Below are positions 1-16,060 of a stretch of 64,000 bases of DNA, one piece after another; within the stretch, counting starts at the first letter, position 1, and every line of letters starts with the position of its first letter. A program made the position numbers and the translations under genes. The stretch spans positions 1 to 64,000 of the forward strand of contig NW_027474117.1 in NCBI RefSeq assembly GCF_050947335.1, written 5' to 3'. The DNA is from Megachile rotundata. Its lineage: Eukaryota; Arthropoda; Insecta; Hymenoptera; Megachilidae. Below the pieces are notes generated by a model. That model had not been told where the DNA came from. It worked only from the letters and a program-made list of their open reading frames with translations, and made no database searches.

Positions 1-205
1 ACACAATAACACATAACACATTCACACAATCACTTCAATCACACATATAACACAAGACTCATACAATCACAACAGTCCAACAATCACACAATCAATCACT
101 TCACACTCATACAATCACAGTCACAAATCACACAATCTCAACAATCCACCTCACAATCACACAATCACACAAAACACAGCACGTCACACAATCTCACACC
201 ACACA
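1..205 (+). repeat. Noisy copy of the satellite at the window edge
   Basis: The same repeat, but with frequent single-base gains, losses and substitutions (CAATAAC, ACATATAAC, CAACAGTCC, CAAAACACAGC, CAGGATC). Its landmark order (ACTCATAC, CAGTC, a broken ACCTAATC, AAACAC, then ACTCAATC near 206) matches the clean segment at about 23,675-23,885. It is therefore the lead-in of the first super-unit. The indel-rich texture looks like low-consensus sequence at a contig edge rather than real divergence, but the sequence alone cannot prove that. Confidence 0.75.
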
Positions 206-697
206 CCACAGGATCACTCAATCACACAATCACACAATCACAATCACACAATCACAATTACACCATCACACAATCACACAATCTCACAATCACACAATCA
301 CACAATCACACAATCACACAATCACACAATCACACAATCGCACAATCACAATTACACAATCACACAATCACACAATCACACAATCACATACTCACACAAT
401 CACACAGACACAATCACAATCACACAACCACAATCACACAATCACACAATCACACAATCACACAATCACACAATCACACAATCACACAATCACACAATCA
501 CTCAATCACACAATCACACACTCATACAATCACACAGTCACAATCACACAATCACACAATCACCTAATCACACAATCACACAATCACACAACCACACAAT
601 CACACAATCACACAACCACACACTCACACAATCACACAACCACACACTCACACAATCACTCAATCACACAATCACACAATCACACAATCACAATCAC
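206..697 (+). repeat. Lead-in segment before block A1
   Basis: Landmark octamers occur in the order ACTCAATC, ATTACACC, ATCTCAC, GCACAATC, ATTACAC, ACATACTC, ACAGACAC, then ACTCATAC and ACCTAATC near 563. The same run precedes A2 (12,915-13,413), A3 (23,880-24,370) and A4 (40,090-40,584), so it is the shared last part of the B or C block of a preceding half-unit. Confidence 0.85.
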
Positions 698-1100
698 CCA
701 ATCACAATTACACCATCACACAATCACACAATCTCACAATCACACAATCACACAATCACACAATCACACAATCACACAATCACACAATCGCACAATCACA
801 ATTACACAATCACACAATCACACAATCACACAATCACATACTCACACAATCACACAGACACAATCACAATCACACAACCACAATCACACAATTACACAAT
901 CACACAATCACACAATCACACAATCACACAATCACACAATCACACAATCACACAATCACACAATCACACAATCACACAATCACACAATCACACAATCACA
1001 CAATCACACAATCACACAATCACACAATCACACAATCACACAATCACACAACCACACAATCACTCAATCACACAATCACACACTCACACAATCACACAGT

Positions 1101-1486
1101 CACAATCACACAATCACAATCACACAATCACAATCACACAATCACAATCACACAATCACAATCACACAATCACAATCACACAATCACAATCACACAATCA
1201 CAATCACACAATCACAATCACACAATCACAATCACACAATCACAATCACACAATCACAATCACACAATCACAATCACACAATCACAATCACACAATCACA
1301 ATCACACAATCACAATCACACAATCACAATCACACAATCACAATCACACAATCACAATCACACAATCACAATCACACAATCACAATCACACAATCACAAT
1401 CACACAATCACAATCACAATCACACAATCACAATCACACAATCACAATCACACAATCACAATCACACAATCACAATCACACAATCA
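1101..1486 (+). repeat. 14-bp array opening A1
   Basis: Regular S-L alternation following CAGTC, about 27 units, with one S-S step near 1,410-1,422 that marks the same place in the equivalent arrays of A2, A3 and A4. It passes into plain octamers at about 1,487. Confidence 0.9.
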
Positions 1487-2420
1487 CACAATCACACAAT
1501 CACACAATCACACAATCACACAATCACACAATCACACAATCACACAATCATACAATCACACAATCATACAATCACACAATCACACAATCACACAATCACA
1601 CAATCACACAATCACACAATCACACAATCACACAATCACACAACCACACAATCACACAAGCACACAATCACTCAATCACACAATCACACACTCATACAAT
1701 CACACAGTCACAATCACACAATCACACAATCACCTAATCACACAATCACACAATCACACAACCACACAATCACACAATCACACAATCACACAACCACACA
1801 CTCACACAATCACTCAATCACACAATCACACAATCACACAATCACAATCACACAATCACAATTACACCATCACACAATCACACAATCTCACAATCACACA
1901 ATCACACAATCACACAATCACACAATCACACAATCACACAATCGCACAATCACAATTACACAATCACACAATCACACAATCACACAATCACACAATCACA
2001 CAATCACATACTCACACAATCACACAGACACAATCACAATCACACAACCACAATCACACAATCACACAATCACACAATCACACAATCACACAATCACACA
2101 ATCACACAATCACACACTCACACAATCACACAGTCACAATCACACAATCACACAATCACACAATCACACAATCACCTAATCACACAATCACACAATCACA
2201 CAACCACACAACCACACAATCACACAAGCACACAATCAGTCAATCAGACAATCACACACTCACACAATCACACAATCACACAATCACACAATCACACAAT
2301 CACACAATCACACAATCACACAATCACACAATCACACAATCACACAATCACAAAACCACACAATCACACAACCACACAATCACTCAATCACACAATCACA
2401 CACTCACACAATCACACAGT

Positions 2421-2622
2421 CACAATCACACAATCACAATCACACAATCACAATCACACAATCACAATCACACAATCACAATCACTCAATCACAATCACA
2501 CAATCACAATCACACAATCACAATCACACAATCACAATCACACAATCACAATCACACAATCACAATCACAATCACACAATCACAATCACACAATCACAAT
2601 CACACAATCACAATCACACAAT
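2421..2622 (+). repeat. 14-bp array with one ACTCAATC step, A1 unit 1
   Basis: About 14 units of the 14-mer. One L is replaced by ACTCAATC near 2,484 and there is one S-S step near 2,567. The same two marks recur in the arrays at 4,810, 10,153, 12,188 and their later copies, showing they derive from one ancestral array. Confidence 0.88.
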
Positions 2623-2952
2623 CACACAATCACACAATCACACAATCACACAATCACACAATCACACAATCACACAATCACACAATCACACAATCACACA
2701 ATCACACAATCACACAATCACACAATCACACAATCACACAATCACACAATCACACAATCACACAATCACACAATCACACAATCACACAATCACACAATCA
2801 CACAATCACACAATCACACAATCACACAATCACACAATCACACAATCACACAATCACACAATCACACAATCACACAATCACACAATCACACAATCACACA
2901 AGCACACAATCACACAATCACACAATCACACAATCACACAATCACACAATCA
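2623..2952 (+). repeat. Octamer array, A1 unit 1
   Basis: About 41 octamers, nearly all exact ACACAATC. One is changed to ACACAAGC near 2,900. Ends at CAGAGTC. Corresponding arrays: 15,303-15,615, 26,297-26,633 and 42,474-42,812. Confidence 0.9.
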
Positions 2953-3404
2953 CACAATCACACAATCACAGAGTCACACAATCACACAGTCACACAATCA
3001 CACAATCACACAATCACACAATCACACACTCACACAATCACACAATCACACGATCACACAATCACACAATCACACAATCACACAATCGCACAATCACAAT
3101 TACACAATCACACAATCACACAATCACACAATCACACAATCACATACTCACACAATCACACAGACACAATCACACAATCACAATCACACAATCACAATCA
3201 CACAACCACAATCACACAATCACACAATCACACAATCACACAATCACAGAATCACAAAATCACACAACCACACAACCACACAATCACACAGTCACAATCA
3301 CACAATCACACAATCACACAATCACACACTCACACAATCACACAATCACACGATCACACAATCACACGATCACACGATCACACAATCACACAATCACGCA
3401 ATCA

Positions 3405-3476
3405 CAATCACGGTCACTCAATCACGGTCACACAATCACGGTCACACAATCACGGTCACACAATCACGGTCACACA
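3405..3476 (+). repeat. CGG cluster, five copies (A1)
   Basis: Five CGGTCA steps exactly 14 bp apart, first C at 3,411. Each is the 14-mer with AA replaced by GG in its S word (ACGGTC for ACAATC). The first is followed by ACTCAATC and the rest by ACACAATC. Preceded by CACGATC octamers and ACGCAATC. This is one of the few CpG-bearing places in the array. Confidence 0.95.
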
Positions 3477-4809
3477 ATCACACAATCACACAATCACACA
3501 ATCACACAATCACACACTCACACAATCACACAGTCACAATCACACAATCACAATCACACAATCACAATCACACAGTCACAATCACACAACCACAATCACA
3601 CAATCACACAATCACACAATCACACAATCACACAATCACACAATCACACAATCACACAATCACACAATCACACAATCACACAATCACACAATCACACAAT
3701 CACACAATCACACAATCACACAATCACACAATCACACAATCACACAATCACACAATCACACAATCACACAATCACACAATCACACAATCACACAACCACA
3801 CAATCACACAAGCACACAACCACACAATCACACAAGCACACAATCACTCAATCACACAATCACACACTCATACAATCACACAGTCACAATCACACAATCA
3901 CACAATCACCTAATCACACAATCACACAATCACACAACCACACAATCACACAATCACACAATCACACAACCACACACTCACACAATCACTCAATCACACA
4001 ATCACACAATCACACAATCACAATCACACAATCACAATTACACCATCACACAATCACACAATCTCACAATCACACAATCACACAATCACACAATCACACA
4101 ATCACACAATCACACAATCACACAATCACACAATCACACAATCACACAATCACACAATCACACAATCACACAATCACACAATCACACAATCACACAATCA
4201 CACAATCACACAATCACACAATCACACAATCACACAATCACACAATCACACAATCACACAATCACACAATCACACAATCACACAATCACACAATCACACA
4301 ATCACACAATCACAGAGTCACACAATCACACAGTCACACAATCACACAATCACACAATCACAAAATCACACAACCACACAATCACACAGTCACAATCACA
4401 ATTACACCATCACACAATCACACAATCTCACAATCACACAATCACACAATCACACAATCACACAATCACACAATCACACAATCACACAATCGCACAATCA
4501 CAATTACACAATCACACAATCACACAATCACACAATCACACAATCACATACTCACACAATCACACAGACACAATCACACAATCACAATCACACAATCACA
4601 ATCACACAACCACAATCACACAATCACACAATCACACAATCACACAATCACACAATCACACAATCACACAATCACACAATCACACAATCACACAATCACA
4701 CAATCACACAATCACACAATCACACAATCACACAATCACACAACCACACAATCACACAACCACACAATCACTCAATCACACAATCACACACTCACACAAT
4801 CACACAGTC

Positions 4810-5011
4810 ACAATCACACAATCACAATCACACAATCACAATCACACAATCACAATCACACAATCACAATCACTCAATCACAATCACACAATCACAATCA
4901 CACAATCACAATCACACAATCACAATCACACAATCACAATCACAATCACAATCACACAATCACAATCACACAATCACAATCACACAATCACAATCACACA
5001 ATCACAATCAC
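4810..5011 (+). repeat. 14-bp array, A1 unit 2
   Basis: S-L alternation with ACTCAATC (T at 4,874) and a run of three consecutive S words near 4,937-4,955. The triple S is also seen in the arrays near 17,585, 28,605 and 44,755. Confidence 0.88.
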
Positions 5012-5394
5012 ACAATCACACAATCACACAATCACACAATCACACAATCACACAATCACACAATCACACAATCACACAATCACACAATCACACAATCACA
5101 CAATCACACAATCACACAATCACACAATCACACAATCACACAATCACACAATCACACAATCACACAATCACACAATCACACAATCACACAATCACACAAT
5201 CACACAATCACACAATCACACAATCACACAATCACACAATCACACAATCACACAATCACACAATCACACAATCACACAATCACACAATCACACAATCACA
5301 CAATCACACAATCACACAATCACACAATCACACAATCACACAATCACACAATCACACAATCACACAATCACACAATCACACAATCACACAATCA
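5012..5394 (+). repeat. Octamer array, A1 unit 2
   Basis: About 48 near-perfect ACACAATC copies ending at CAGAGTC (first G at 5,397). The distance from the ACTCAATC mark at 4,874 to that G is 523 bp. The equivalent distances are 563 in A2, 515 in A3 and 555 in A4, so length differs only by whole octamers. Confidence 0.92.
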
Positions 5395-5592
5395 CAGAGT
5401 CACACAATCACACAGTCACACAATCACACAATCACACAATCACAAAATCACACAACCACACAACCACACAATCACACAGTCACAATCACACAATCACACA
5501 ATCACACAATCACACACTCACACAATCACACAATCACACGATCACACAATCACACGATCACACGATCACACAATCACACAATCACGCAATCA

Positions 5593-5636
5593 CAATCACG
5601 GTCACTCAATCACGGTCACACAATCACGGTCACACA
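5593..5636 (+). repeat. CGG cluster, three copies (A1)
   Basis: Three CGGTCA steps at 14-bp spacing, first C at 5,599, 2,188 bp after the five-copy cluster. Followed by the rare octamer CACTAAC (T at 5,686), which marks the second cluster in every A block. Confidence 0.95.
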
Positions 5637-6804
5637 ATCACACAATCACACAATCACACAATCACACAATCACACAATCACACACTAACACAATCACACA
5701 CTCACACAATCACACAGTCACAATCACACAATCACAATCACACAGTCACAATCACACAACCACAATCACACAATCACACAATCACACAATCACACAATCA
5801 CACAATCACACAATCACACAATCACACAATCACACAATCACACAATCACACAATCACACAATCACACAATCACACAATCACACAATCACTCAATCACACA
5901 ATCACACAATCACACAACCACACAATCACACAAGCACACAACCACACAATCACACAAGCACACAATCACTCAATCACACAATCACACACTCATACAATCA
6001 CACAGTCACAATCACACAATCACACAATCACCTAATCACACAATCACACAATCACACAACCACACAATCACACAATCACACAATCACACAACCACACACT
6101 CACACAATCACTCAATCACACAATCACACAATCACACAATCACAATCACACAATCACAATTACACCATCACACAATCACACAATCTTACAATCACACAAT
6201 CACACAATCACACAATCACACAATCACACAATCACACAATCGCACAATCACAATTACACAATCACACAATCACACAATCACACAATCACACAATCACACA
6301 ATCACACAATCACATACTCACACAATCACACAGACACAATCACAATCACACAACCACAATCACACAATCACACAATCACACAATCACACAATCACACAAT
6401 CACACAATCACACAATCACACAATCACACAATCACACAATCACACAATCACACAATCACACAATCACACAATCACACAATCACACAATCACACAATCACA
6501 CAACCACACAATCACACAACCACACAATCACTCAATCACACAATCACACACTCACACAATCACACAGTCACAATCACACAATCACAATCACACAATCACA
6601 ATCACACAATCACAATCACTCAATCACAATCACACAATCGCAATCACACAATCACAATCACACAATCACAATCACACAATCACAATCACACAATCACACA
6701 ATCACACAATCACACAATCACACAATCACACAATCACACAATCACACAATCACACAATCACACAATCACACAATCACACAATCACACAATCACACAATCA
6801 CACA

Positions 6805-7366
6805 ATCACAATCACACAATCACAATCACACAATCACAATCACACAATCACAATCACACAATCACACAATCACACAATCACACAATCACACAATCACAAT
6901 CACACAATCACAATCGAACAATCACAATCACACAATCACAATCACACAATCACAATCACACAATCACAATCACACAATCACAATCACACAATCACAATCA
7001 CACAATCACAATCACACAATCACAATCACACAATCACAATCACACAATCACAATCACACAATCACAATCACACAATCACAATCACACAATCACAATCACA
7101 CAATCACAATCACACAATCACAATCACACAATCACAATCACACAATCACAATCACACAATCACAATCACACAATCACAATCACACAATCACAATCACACA
7201 GTCACAACCACACAGTCACAATCACACAATCACAATCACACAATCACAATCACACAATCACAATCACACAATCACAATCACACAATCACAATCACACAAT
7301 TACAATCACACAATCACAATCACACAATCACAATCACACAATCACAATCACACAGTCACAATCACA
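6805..7366 (+). repeat. 14-bp arrays with ATCGAAC mark, A1 unit 3
   Basis: Two arrays split by octamers at about 6,858-6,890. The G of ATCGAAC lies at 6,916. The unusual run CAGTC-ACAACC-CAGTC sits near 7,198-7,220. Later copies are at 19,500-20,060, 30,470-31,025 and 46,660-47,222, and a relative lies at 50,195-51,140. Confidence 0.9.
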
Positions 7367-9000
7367 CAATCACACAATCACACGATCACACAATCACACG
7401 ATCACACAATCACACAATCACACAACCACACAATCACACAAGCACACAATCACTCAATCACACAATCACACACTCATACAATCACACAGTCACAATCACA
7501 CAATCACACAATCACCTAATCACACAATCACACAATCACACAACCACACAATCACACAATCACACAATCACACAATCACACAATCACAATTACACAATCG
7601 CACAATCACACAATCACACAACCACACAATCACACAAGCACACAATCACTCAATCACACAATCACACACTCATACAATCACACACTCATACAATCACACA
7701 GTCACAATCACACAATCACACAATCACCTAATCACACAATCACACAATCACACAACCACACAATCACACAATCACACAATCACAATCACACAATCACAAT
7801 CACACAATCACAATCACACAACCACAATCACACAATCACAATCACACAATCACAATCACACAATCACAATCACACAATCACACAATCACACAATCACACA
7901 ATCACACAATCACACAATCACACAATCACACAATCACACAATCATACAATCACACAATCATACAATCACACAATCACACAATCACACAATCACACAATCA
8001 CACAATCACACAATCACACAATCACACAATCACACAACCACACAATCACACAAGCACACAATCACTCAATCACACAATCACACACTCATACAATCACACA
8101 GTCACAATCACACAATCACACAATCACCTAATCACACAATCACACAATCACACAACCACACAATCACACAATCACACAATCACACAACCACACACTCACA
8201 CAATCACTCAATCACACAATCACACAATCACACAATCACAATCACCCAATCACAATTACACCATCACACAATCACACAATCTCACAATCACACAATCACA
8301 CAATCACACAATCACACAATCACACAATCACACAATCACACAATCGCACAATCACACAATCACACAAGCACACAATCACTCAATCACACAATCACACACT
8401 CATACAATCACACAGTCACAATCACACAATCACACAATCACCTAATCACACAATCACACAATCACACAACCACACAATCACACAATCACACAATCACACA
8501 ACCACACACTCACACAATCACTCAATCACACAACCACACAATCACACAATCACAATCACACAATCACAATTACACCATCACACCATCACACAATCTCACA
8601 ATCACACAATCACACAATCACACAATCACACAATCACACAATCGCACAATCGCACAATCACAATTACACAATCACACAATCACACAATCACACAATCACA
8701 TACTCACACAATCACACAGACACAATCACAATCACACAACCACAATCACACAATCACACAATCACACAATCACACAATCACACAATCACACAATCACACA
8801 ATCACACAATCACTCAATCACACAATCACACACTCATACAATCACACAGTCACAATCACACAATCACACAATCACCTAATCACACAATCACACAATCACA
8901 CAACCACACAATCACACAATCACACAACCACACACTCACACAATCACACAACCACACACTCACACAATCACTCAATCACACAATCACACAATCACACAAT

Positions 9001-9434
9001 CACAATCACCCAATCACAATCACACAATCACAATCACACAATCACAATCACACAATCACAATCACACAATCACAATCACACAATCACAATCACACAATCA
9101 CAATCACACAATCACAATCACACAATCACAATCACACAATCACAATCACACAATCACAATCACACAATCACAATCACACAATCACAATCACACAATCACA
9201 ATCACACAATCACAATCACACAATCACAATCACACAATCACAATCACACAATCACAATCACACAATCACAATCACACAATCACAATCACACAATCACAAT
9301 CACACAATCACAATCACACAATCACAATCACACAATCACAATCACACAATCACAATCACACAATCACAATCACAATCACACAATCACAATCACACAATCA
9401 CAATCACACAATCACAATCACACAATCACAATCA
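9001..9434 (+). repeat. 14-bp array in B1
   Basis: About 30 units opened by ACCCAATC (CCAATC at 9,010) and nearly free of variants, with one S-S step near 9,367. The copy in B3 opens at 32,675, exactly +23,665. Confidence 0.9.
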
Positions 9435-10662
9435 CACAATCACACAATCACACAATCACACAATCACACAATCACACAATCACACAATCACACAGTCACA
9501 ATCACACAATCACACAATCACACAATCACCTAATCACACAATCACACAATCACACAACCACACAACCACACAATCACACAAGCACACAATCACTCAATCA
9601 GACAATCACACACTCACACAATCACACAATCACACAATCACACAATCACACAATCACACAATCACACAATCACTCAATCACACAATCACACAATCACACA
9701 ATCACAATCACACAATCACAATTACACCATCACACAATCACACAATCTCACAATCACACAATCACACAATCACACAATCACACAATCACACAATCACACA
9801 ATCACACAATCGCACAATCACAATTACACAATCACACAATCACACAATCACACAATCACACAATCACATACTCACACAATCACACAGACACAATCACACA
9901 ATCACAATCACACAATCACAATCACACAACCACAATCACACAATCACACAATCACACAATCACACAATCACACAATCACACAATCACACAATCACACAAT
10001 CACACAATCACACAATCACACAATCACACAATCACACAATCACACAATCACACAATCACACAATCACACAATCACACAATCACAAAACCACACAATCACA
10101 CAACCACACAATCACTCAATCACACAATCACACACTCACACAATCACACAGTCACAATCACACAATCACAATCACACAATCACAATCACACAATCACAAT
10201 CACACAATCACAATCACTCAATCACAATCACACAATCACAATCACACAATCACAATCACACAATCACAATCACACAATCACAATCACACAATCACAATCA
10301 CAATCACACAATCACAATCACACAATCACAATCACACAATCACAATCACACAATCACACAATCACACAATCACACAATCACACAATCACACAATCACACA
10401 ATCACACAATCACACAATCACACAATCACACAATCACACAATCACACAATCACACAATCACACAATCACACAATCACACAATCACACAATCACACAATCA
10501 CACAATCACACAATCACACAATCACACAATCACACAATCACACAATCACACAATCACACAATCACACAATCACACAATCACACAATCACACAATCACACA
10601 ATCACACAATCACACAATCACACAATCACACAATCACACAATCACACAATCACACAATCACA

Positions 10663-11438
10663 GAGTCACACAATCACACAGTCACACAATCACACAATCA
10701 CACAATCACAAAATCACACAACCACACAATCACACAGTCACAATCACACAATCACACAATCACACAATCACACACTCACACAATCACACAATCACACAAT
10801 CACACAATCACACAATCACACAATCACCTAATCACACAATCACACAATCACACAACCACACAACCACACAATCACACAAGCACACAATCACTCAATCAGA
10901 CAATCACACACTCACACAATCACACAATCACACAATCACACAATCACACAATCACACAATCACACAATCACTCAATCACACAATCACACAATCACACAAT
11001 CACAATCACACAATCACAATTACACCATCACACAATCACACAATCTCACAATCACACAATCACACAATCACACAATCACACAATCACACAATCACACAAT
11101 CACACAATCGCACAATCACAATTACACAATCACACAATCACACAATCACACAATCACACAATCACATACTCACACAATCACACAGACACAATCACACAAT
11201 CACAATCACACAATCACAATCACACAACCACAATCACACAATCACACAATCACACAATCACACAATCACACAATCACACAATCACACAATCACACAATCA
11301 CACAATCACACAATCACACAATCACACAATCACACAATCACACAATCACACAATCACACAATCACACAATCACACAATCACACAATCACACAATCACACA
11401 ATCACACAATCACACAATCACACAATCACACAATCACA
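10663..11438 (+). repeat. 776-bp tandem unit inside B1
   Basis: Three independent landmarks repeat at exactly +776: CAGAGTC (10,663 to 11,439), ACCTAATC (10,829 to 11,605) and ATCAGAC (10,899 to 11,675). The same 776 spacing is found in B3 (34,328 to 35,104), so this duplication is older than the super-unit duplication. True breakpoints are hidden in identical octamers and may be shifted from the landmark-based limits given. Confidence 0.85.
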
Positions 11439-14400
11439 GAGTCACACAATCACACAGTCACACAATCACACAATCACACAATCACAAAATCACACAACCA
11501 CACAATCACACAGTCACAATCACACAATCACACAATCACACAATCACACACTCACACAATCACACAATCACACAATCACACAATCACACAATCACACAAT
11601 CACCTAATCACACAATCACACAATCACACAACCACACAACCACACAATCACACAAGCACACAATCACTCAATCAGACAATCACACACTCACACAATCACA
11701 CAATCACACAATCACACAATCACACAATCACACAATCACACAATCACTCAATCACACAATCACACAATCACACAATCACAATCACACAATCACAATTACA
11801 CCATCACACAATCACACAATCTCACAATCACACAATCACACAATCACACAATCACACAATCACACAATCACACAATCACACAATCGCACAATCACAATTA
11901 CACAATCACACAATCACACAATCACACAATCACACAATCACATACTCACACAATCACACAGACACAATCACACAATCACAATCACACAATCACAATCACA
12001 CAACCACAATCACACAATCACACAATCACACAATCACACAATCACACAATCACACAATCACACAATCACACAATCACACAATCACACAATCACACAATCA
12101 CACAATCACACAATCACACAACCACACAATCACACAACCACACAATCACTCAATCACACAATCACACACTCACACAATCACACAGTCACAATCACACAAT
12201 CACAATCACACAATCACAATCACACAATCACAATCACACAATCACAATCACTCAATCACAATCACACAATCACAATCACACAATCACAATCACACAATCA
12301 CAATCACACAATCACAATCACACAATCACAATCACAATCACACAATCACAATCACACAATCACAATCACACAATCACAATCACACAATCACAATCACACA
12401 ATCACAATCACACAATCACACAATCACACAATCACACAATCACACAATCACACAATCACACAATCACACAATCACACAATCACACAATCACACAATCACA
12501 CAATCACAGAGTCACACAATCACACAGTCACACAATCACACAATCACACAATCACAAAATCACACAACCACACAACCACACAATCACACAGTCACAATCA
12601 CACAATCACACAATCACACAATCACACACTCACACAATCACACAATCACACGATCACACAATCACACAATCACACAATCACACAATCACACAATCGCACA
12701 ATCACAATTACACAATCACACAATCACACAATCACACAATCACACAATCACACAATCACACAATCACACAATCACTCAATCACACAATCACACACTCATA
12801 CAATCACACAGTCACAATCACACAATCACACAATCACCTAATCACACAATCACACAATCACACAACCACACAATCACACAATCACACAAACACACACTCA
12901 CACAATCACACAACCACACACTCACACAATCACTCAATCACACAATCACACAATCACAATCACACAATCACAATTACACCATCACACAATCACACAATCT
13001 CACAATCACACAATCACACAATCACACAATCACACAATCACACAATCACACAATCGCACAATCACAATTACACAATCACACAATCACACAATCACACAAT
13101 CACATACTCACACAATCACACAGACACAATCACAATCACACAACCACAATCACACAATCACACAATCACACAATCACACAATCACACAATCACACAATCA
13201 CACAATCACACAATCACTCAATCACACAATCACACACTCATACAATCACACAGTCACAATCACACAATCACACAATCACCTAATCACACAATCACACAAT
13301 CACACAACCACACAATCACACAATCACACAACCACACACTCACACAATCACACAACCACACACTCACACAATCACTCAATCACACAATCACACAATCACA
13401 CAATCACAATCACCCAATCACAATTACACCATCACACAATCACACAATCTCACAATCACACAATCACACAATCACACAATCACACAATCACACAATCACA
13501 CAATCGCACAATCACAATTACACAATCACACAATCACACAATCACACAATCACATACTCACACAATCACACAGACACAATCACAATCACACAACCACAAT
13601 CACACAATTACACAATCACACAATCACACAATCACACAATCACACAATCACACAATCACACAATCACACAATCACACAATCACACAATCACACAATCACA
13701 CAATCACACAATCACACAATCACACAATCACACAATCACACAATCACACAATCACACAACCACACAATCACTCAATCACACAATCACACACTCACACAAT
13801 CACACAGTCACAATCACACAATCACAATCACACAATCACAATCACACAATCACAATCACACAATCACAATCACACAATCACAATCACACAATCACAATCA
13901 CACAATCACAATCACACAATCACAATCACACAATCACAATCACACAATCACAATCACACAATCACAATCACACAATCACAATCACACAATCACAATCACA
14001 CAATCACAATCACACAATCACAATCACACAATCACAATCACACAATCACAATCACACAATCACAATCACACAATCACAATCACACAATCACAATCACAAT
14101 CACACAATCACAATCACACAATCACAATCACACAATCACAATCACACAATCACAATCACACAATCACACAATCACACAATCACACAATCACACAATCACA
14201 CAATCACACAATCACACAATCACACAATCATACAATCACACAATCATACAATCACACAATCACACAATCACACAATCACACAATCACACAATCACACAAT
14301 CACACAATCACACAATCACACAACCACACAATCACACAAGCACACAATCACTCAATCACACAATCACACACTCATACAATCACACAGTCACAATCACACA

Positions 14401-16060
14401 ATCACACAATCACCTAATCACACAATCACACAATCACACAACCACACAATCACACAATCACACAATCACACAACCACACACTCACACAATCACTCAATCA
14501 CACAATCACACAATCACACAATCACAATCACACAATCACAATTACACCATCACACAATCACACAATCTCACAATCACACAATCACACAATCACACAATCA
14601 CACAATCACACAATCACACAATCGCACAATCACAATTACACAATCACACAATCACACAATCACACAATCACACAATCACACAATCACATACTCACACAAT
14701 CACACAGACACAATCACAATCACACAACCACAATCACACAATCACACAATCACACAATCACACAATCACACAATCACACAATCACACAATCACACACTCA
14801 CACAATCACACAGTCACAATCACACAATCACACAATCACACAATCACACAATCACCTAATCACACAATCACACAATCACACAACCACACAACCACACAAT
14901 CACACAAGCACACAATCAGTCAATCAGACAATCACACACTCACACAATCACACAATCACACAATCACACAATCACACAATCACACAATCACACAATCACA
15001 CAATCACACAATCACACAATCACACAATCACAAAACCACACAACCACACAACCACACAATCACTCAATCACACAATCACACACTCACACAATCACACAGT
15101 CACAATCACACAATCACAATCACACAATCACAATCACACAATCACAATCACACAATCACAATCACTCAATCACAATCACACAATCACAATCACACAATCA
15201 CAATCACACAATCACAATCACACAATCACAATCACACAATCACAATCACAATCACACAATCACAATCACACAATCACAATCACACAATCACAATCACACA
15301 ATCACACAATCACACAATCACACAATCACACAATCACACAATCACACAATCACACAATCACACAATCACACAATCACACAATCACACAATCACACAATCA
15401 CACAATCACACAATCACACAATCACACAATCACACAATCACACAATCACACAATCACACAATCACACAATCACACAATCACACAATCACACAATCACACA
15501 ATCACACAATCACACAATCACACAATCACACAATCACACAATCACACAATCACACAAGCACACAATCACACAATCACACAATCACACAATCACACAATCA
15601 CACAATCACACAATCACACAAACACAGAGTCACACAATCACACAGTCACACAATCACACAATCACACAATCACACAATCACACACTCACACAATCACACA
15701 ATCACACGATCACACAATCACACAATCACACAATCACACAATCGCACAATCACAATTACACAATCACACAATCACACAATCACACAATCACACAATCACA
15801 TACTCACACAATCACACAGACACAATCACACAATCACAATCACACAATCACAATCACACAACCACAATCACACAATCACACAATCACACAATCACACAAT
15901 CACAGAATCACAAAATCACACAACCACACAACCACACAATCACACAGTCACAATCACACAATCACACAATCACACAATCACACACTCACACAATCACACA
16001 ATCACACGATCACACAATCACACGATCACACGATCACACAATCACACAATCACGCAATCA

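Larger units (their letters stand above)
698..8340 (+). repeat. Block A1
   Basis: Three successive internal units of about 2.1-2.2 kb, seen from ACCTAATC near 1,731, 3,906 and 6,030 and ATTACACC near 1,861, 4,036 and 6,161. Units 1 and 2 each end in a CACGATC run followed by a CGG cluster (five then three copies). Unit 3 ends in long 14-bp arrays (6,805-7,366). The first 14-bp array (1,101-1,486) lies 452 bp before the ATACAATC pair when measured from CAGTC, the same as in A3 and 28 bp (two 14-mers) longer than in A2 and A4. Confidence 0.85.
698..13413 (+). repeat. Half-unit 1 (block A1 + block B1), 12,716 bp
   Basis: Bounded by the anchor octamer ACCCAATC (its CCAATC at 698 and 13,414) that opens every A block. 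Block A1 runs to about 8,340 and block B1 from there on. Unambiguous landmarks: ATCAGTCAATCAG near 2,236, the five-copy CGG cluster at 3,411, ACTAAC at 5,686, ATCTTAC at 6,185, ATCGAAC at 6,916, and paired ATACAATC octamers near 7,945. Half-unit 3 carries the same landmarks 23,657-23,673 bp further on. Between 6,916 and 12,888 the offset is exactly 23,665 at every landmark checked. Confidence 0.9.
8341..13413 (+). repeat. Block B1
   Basis: Tandem landmark units. The CAGAGTC landmark falls at 10,663, 11,439 and 12,509, and ACTCAATCAGAC at 9,601, 10,899 and 11,675, so the units are 1,298, 776 and 1,070 bp. The 776-bp unit differs from its neighbours by lacking the 14-bp array present at 10,153-10,352 and 12,188-12,415. 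A long 14-bp array fills 9,001-9,434. The block ends with the lead-in run that precedes A2. Confidence 0.85.

Noticed and set aside
698..706. CCAAT box promoters at ACCCAATC octamers
   Set aside because: A single-base variant of the octamer, with no other promoter element and no transcription unit nearby.
3405..3476. Nuclear-receptor response elements, because GGTCA recurs every 14 bp
   Set aside because: The half-site resemblance follows automatically from a double substitution in a 14-mer. The spacing is the satellite period, and there is no gene to regulate.
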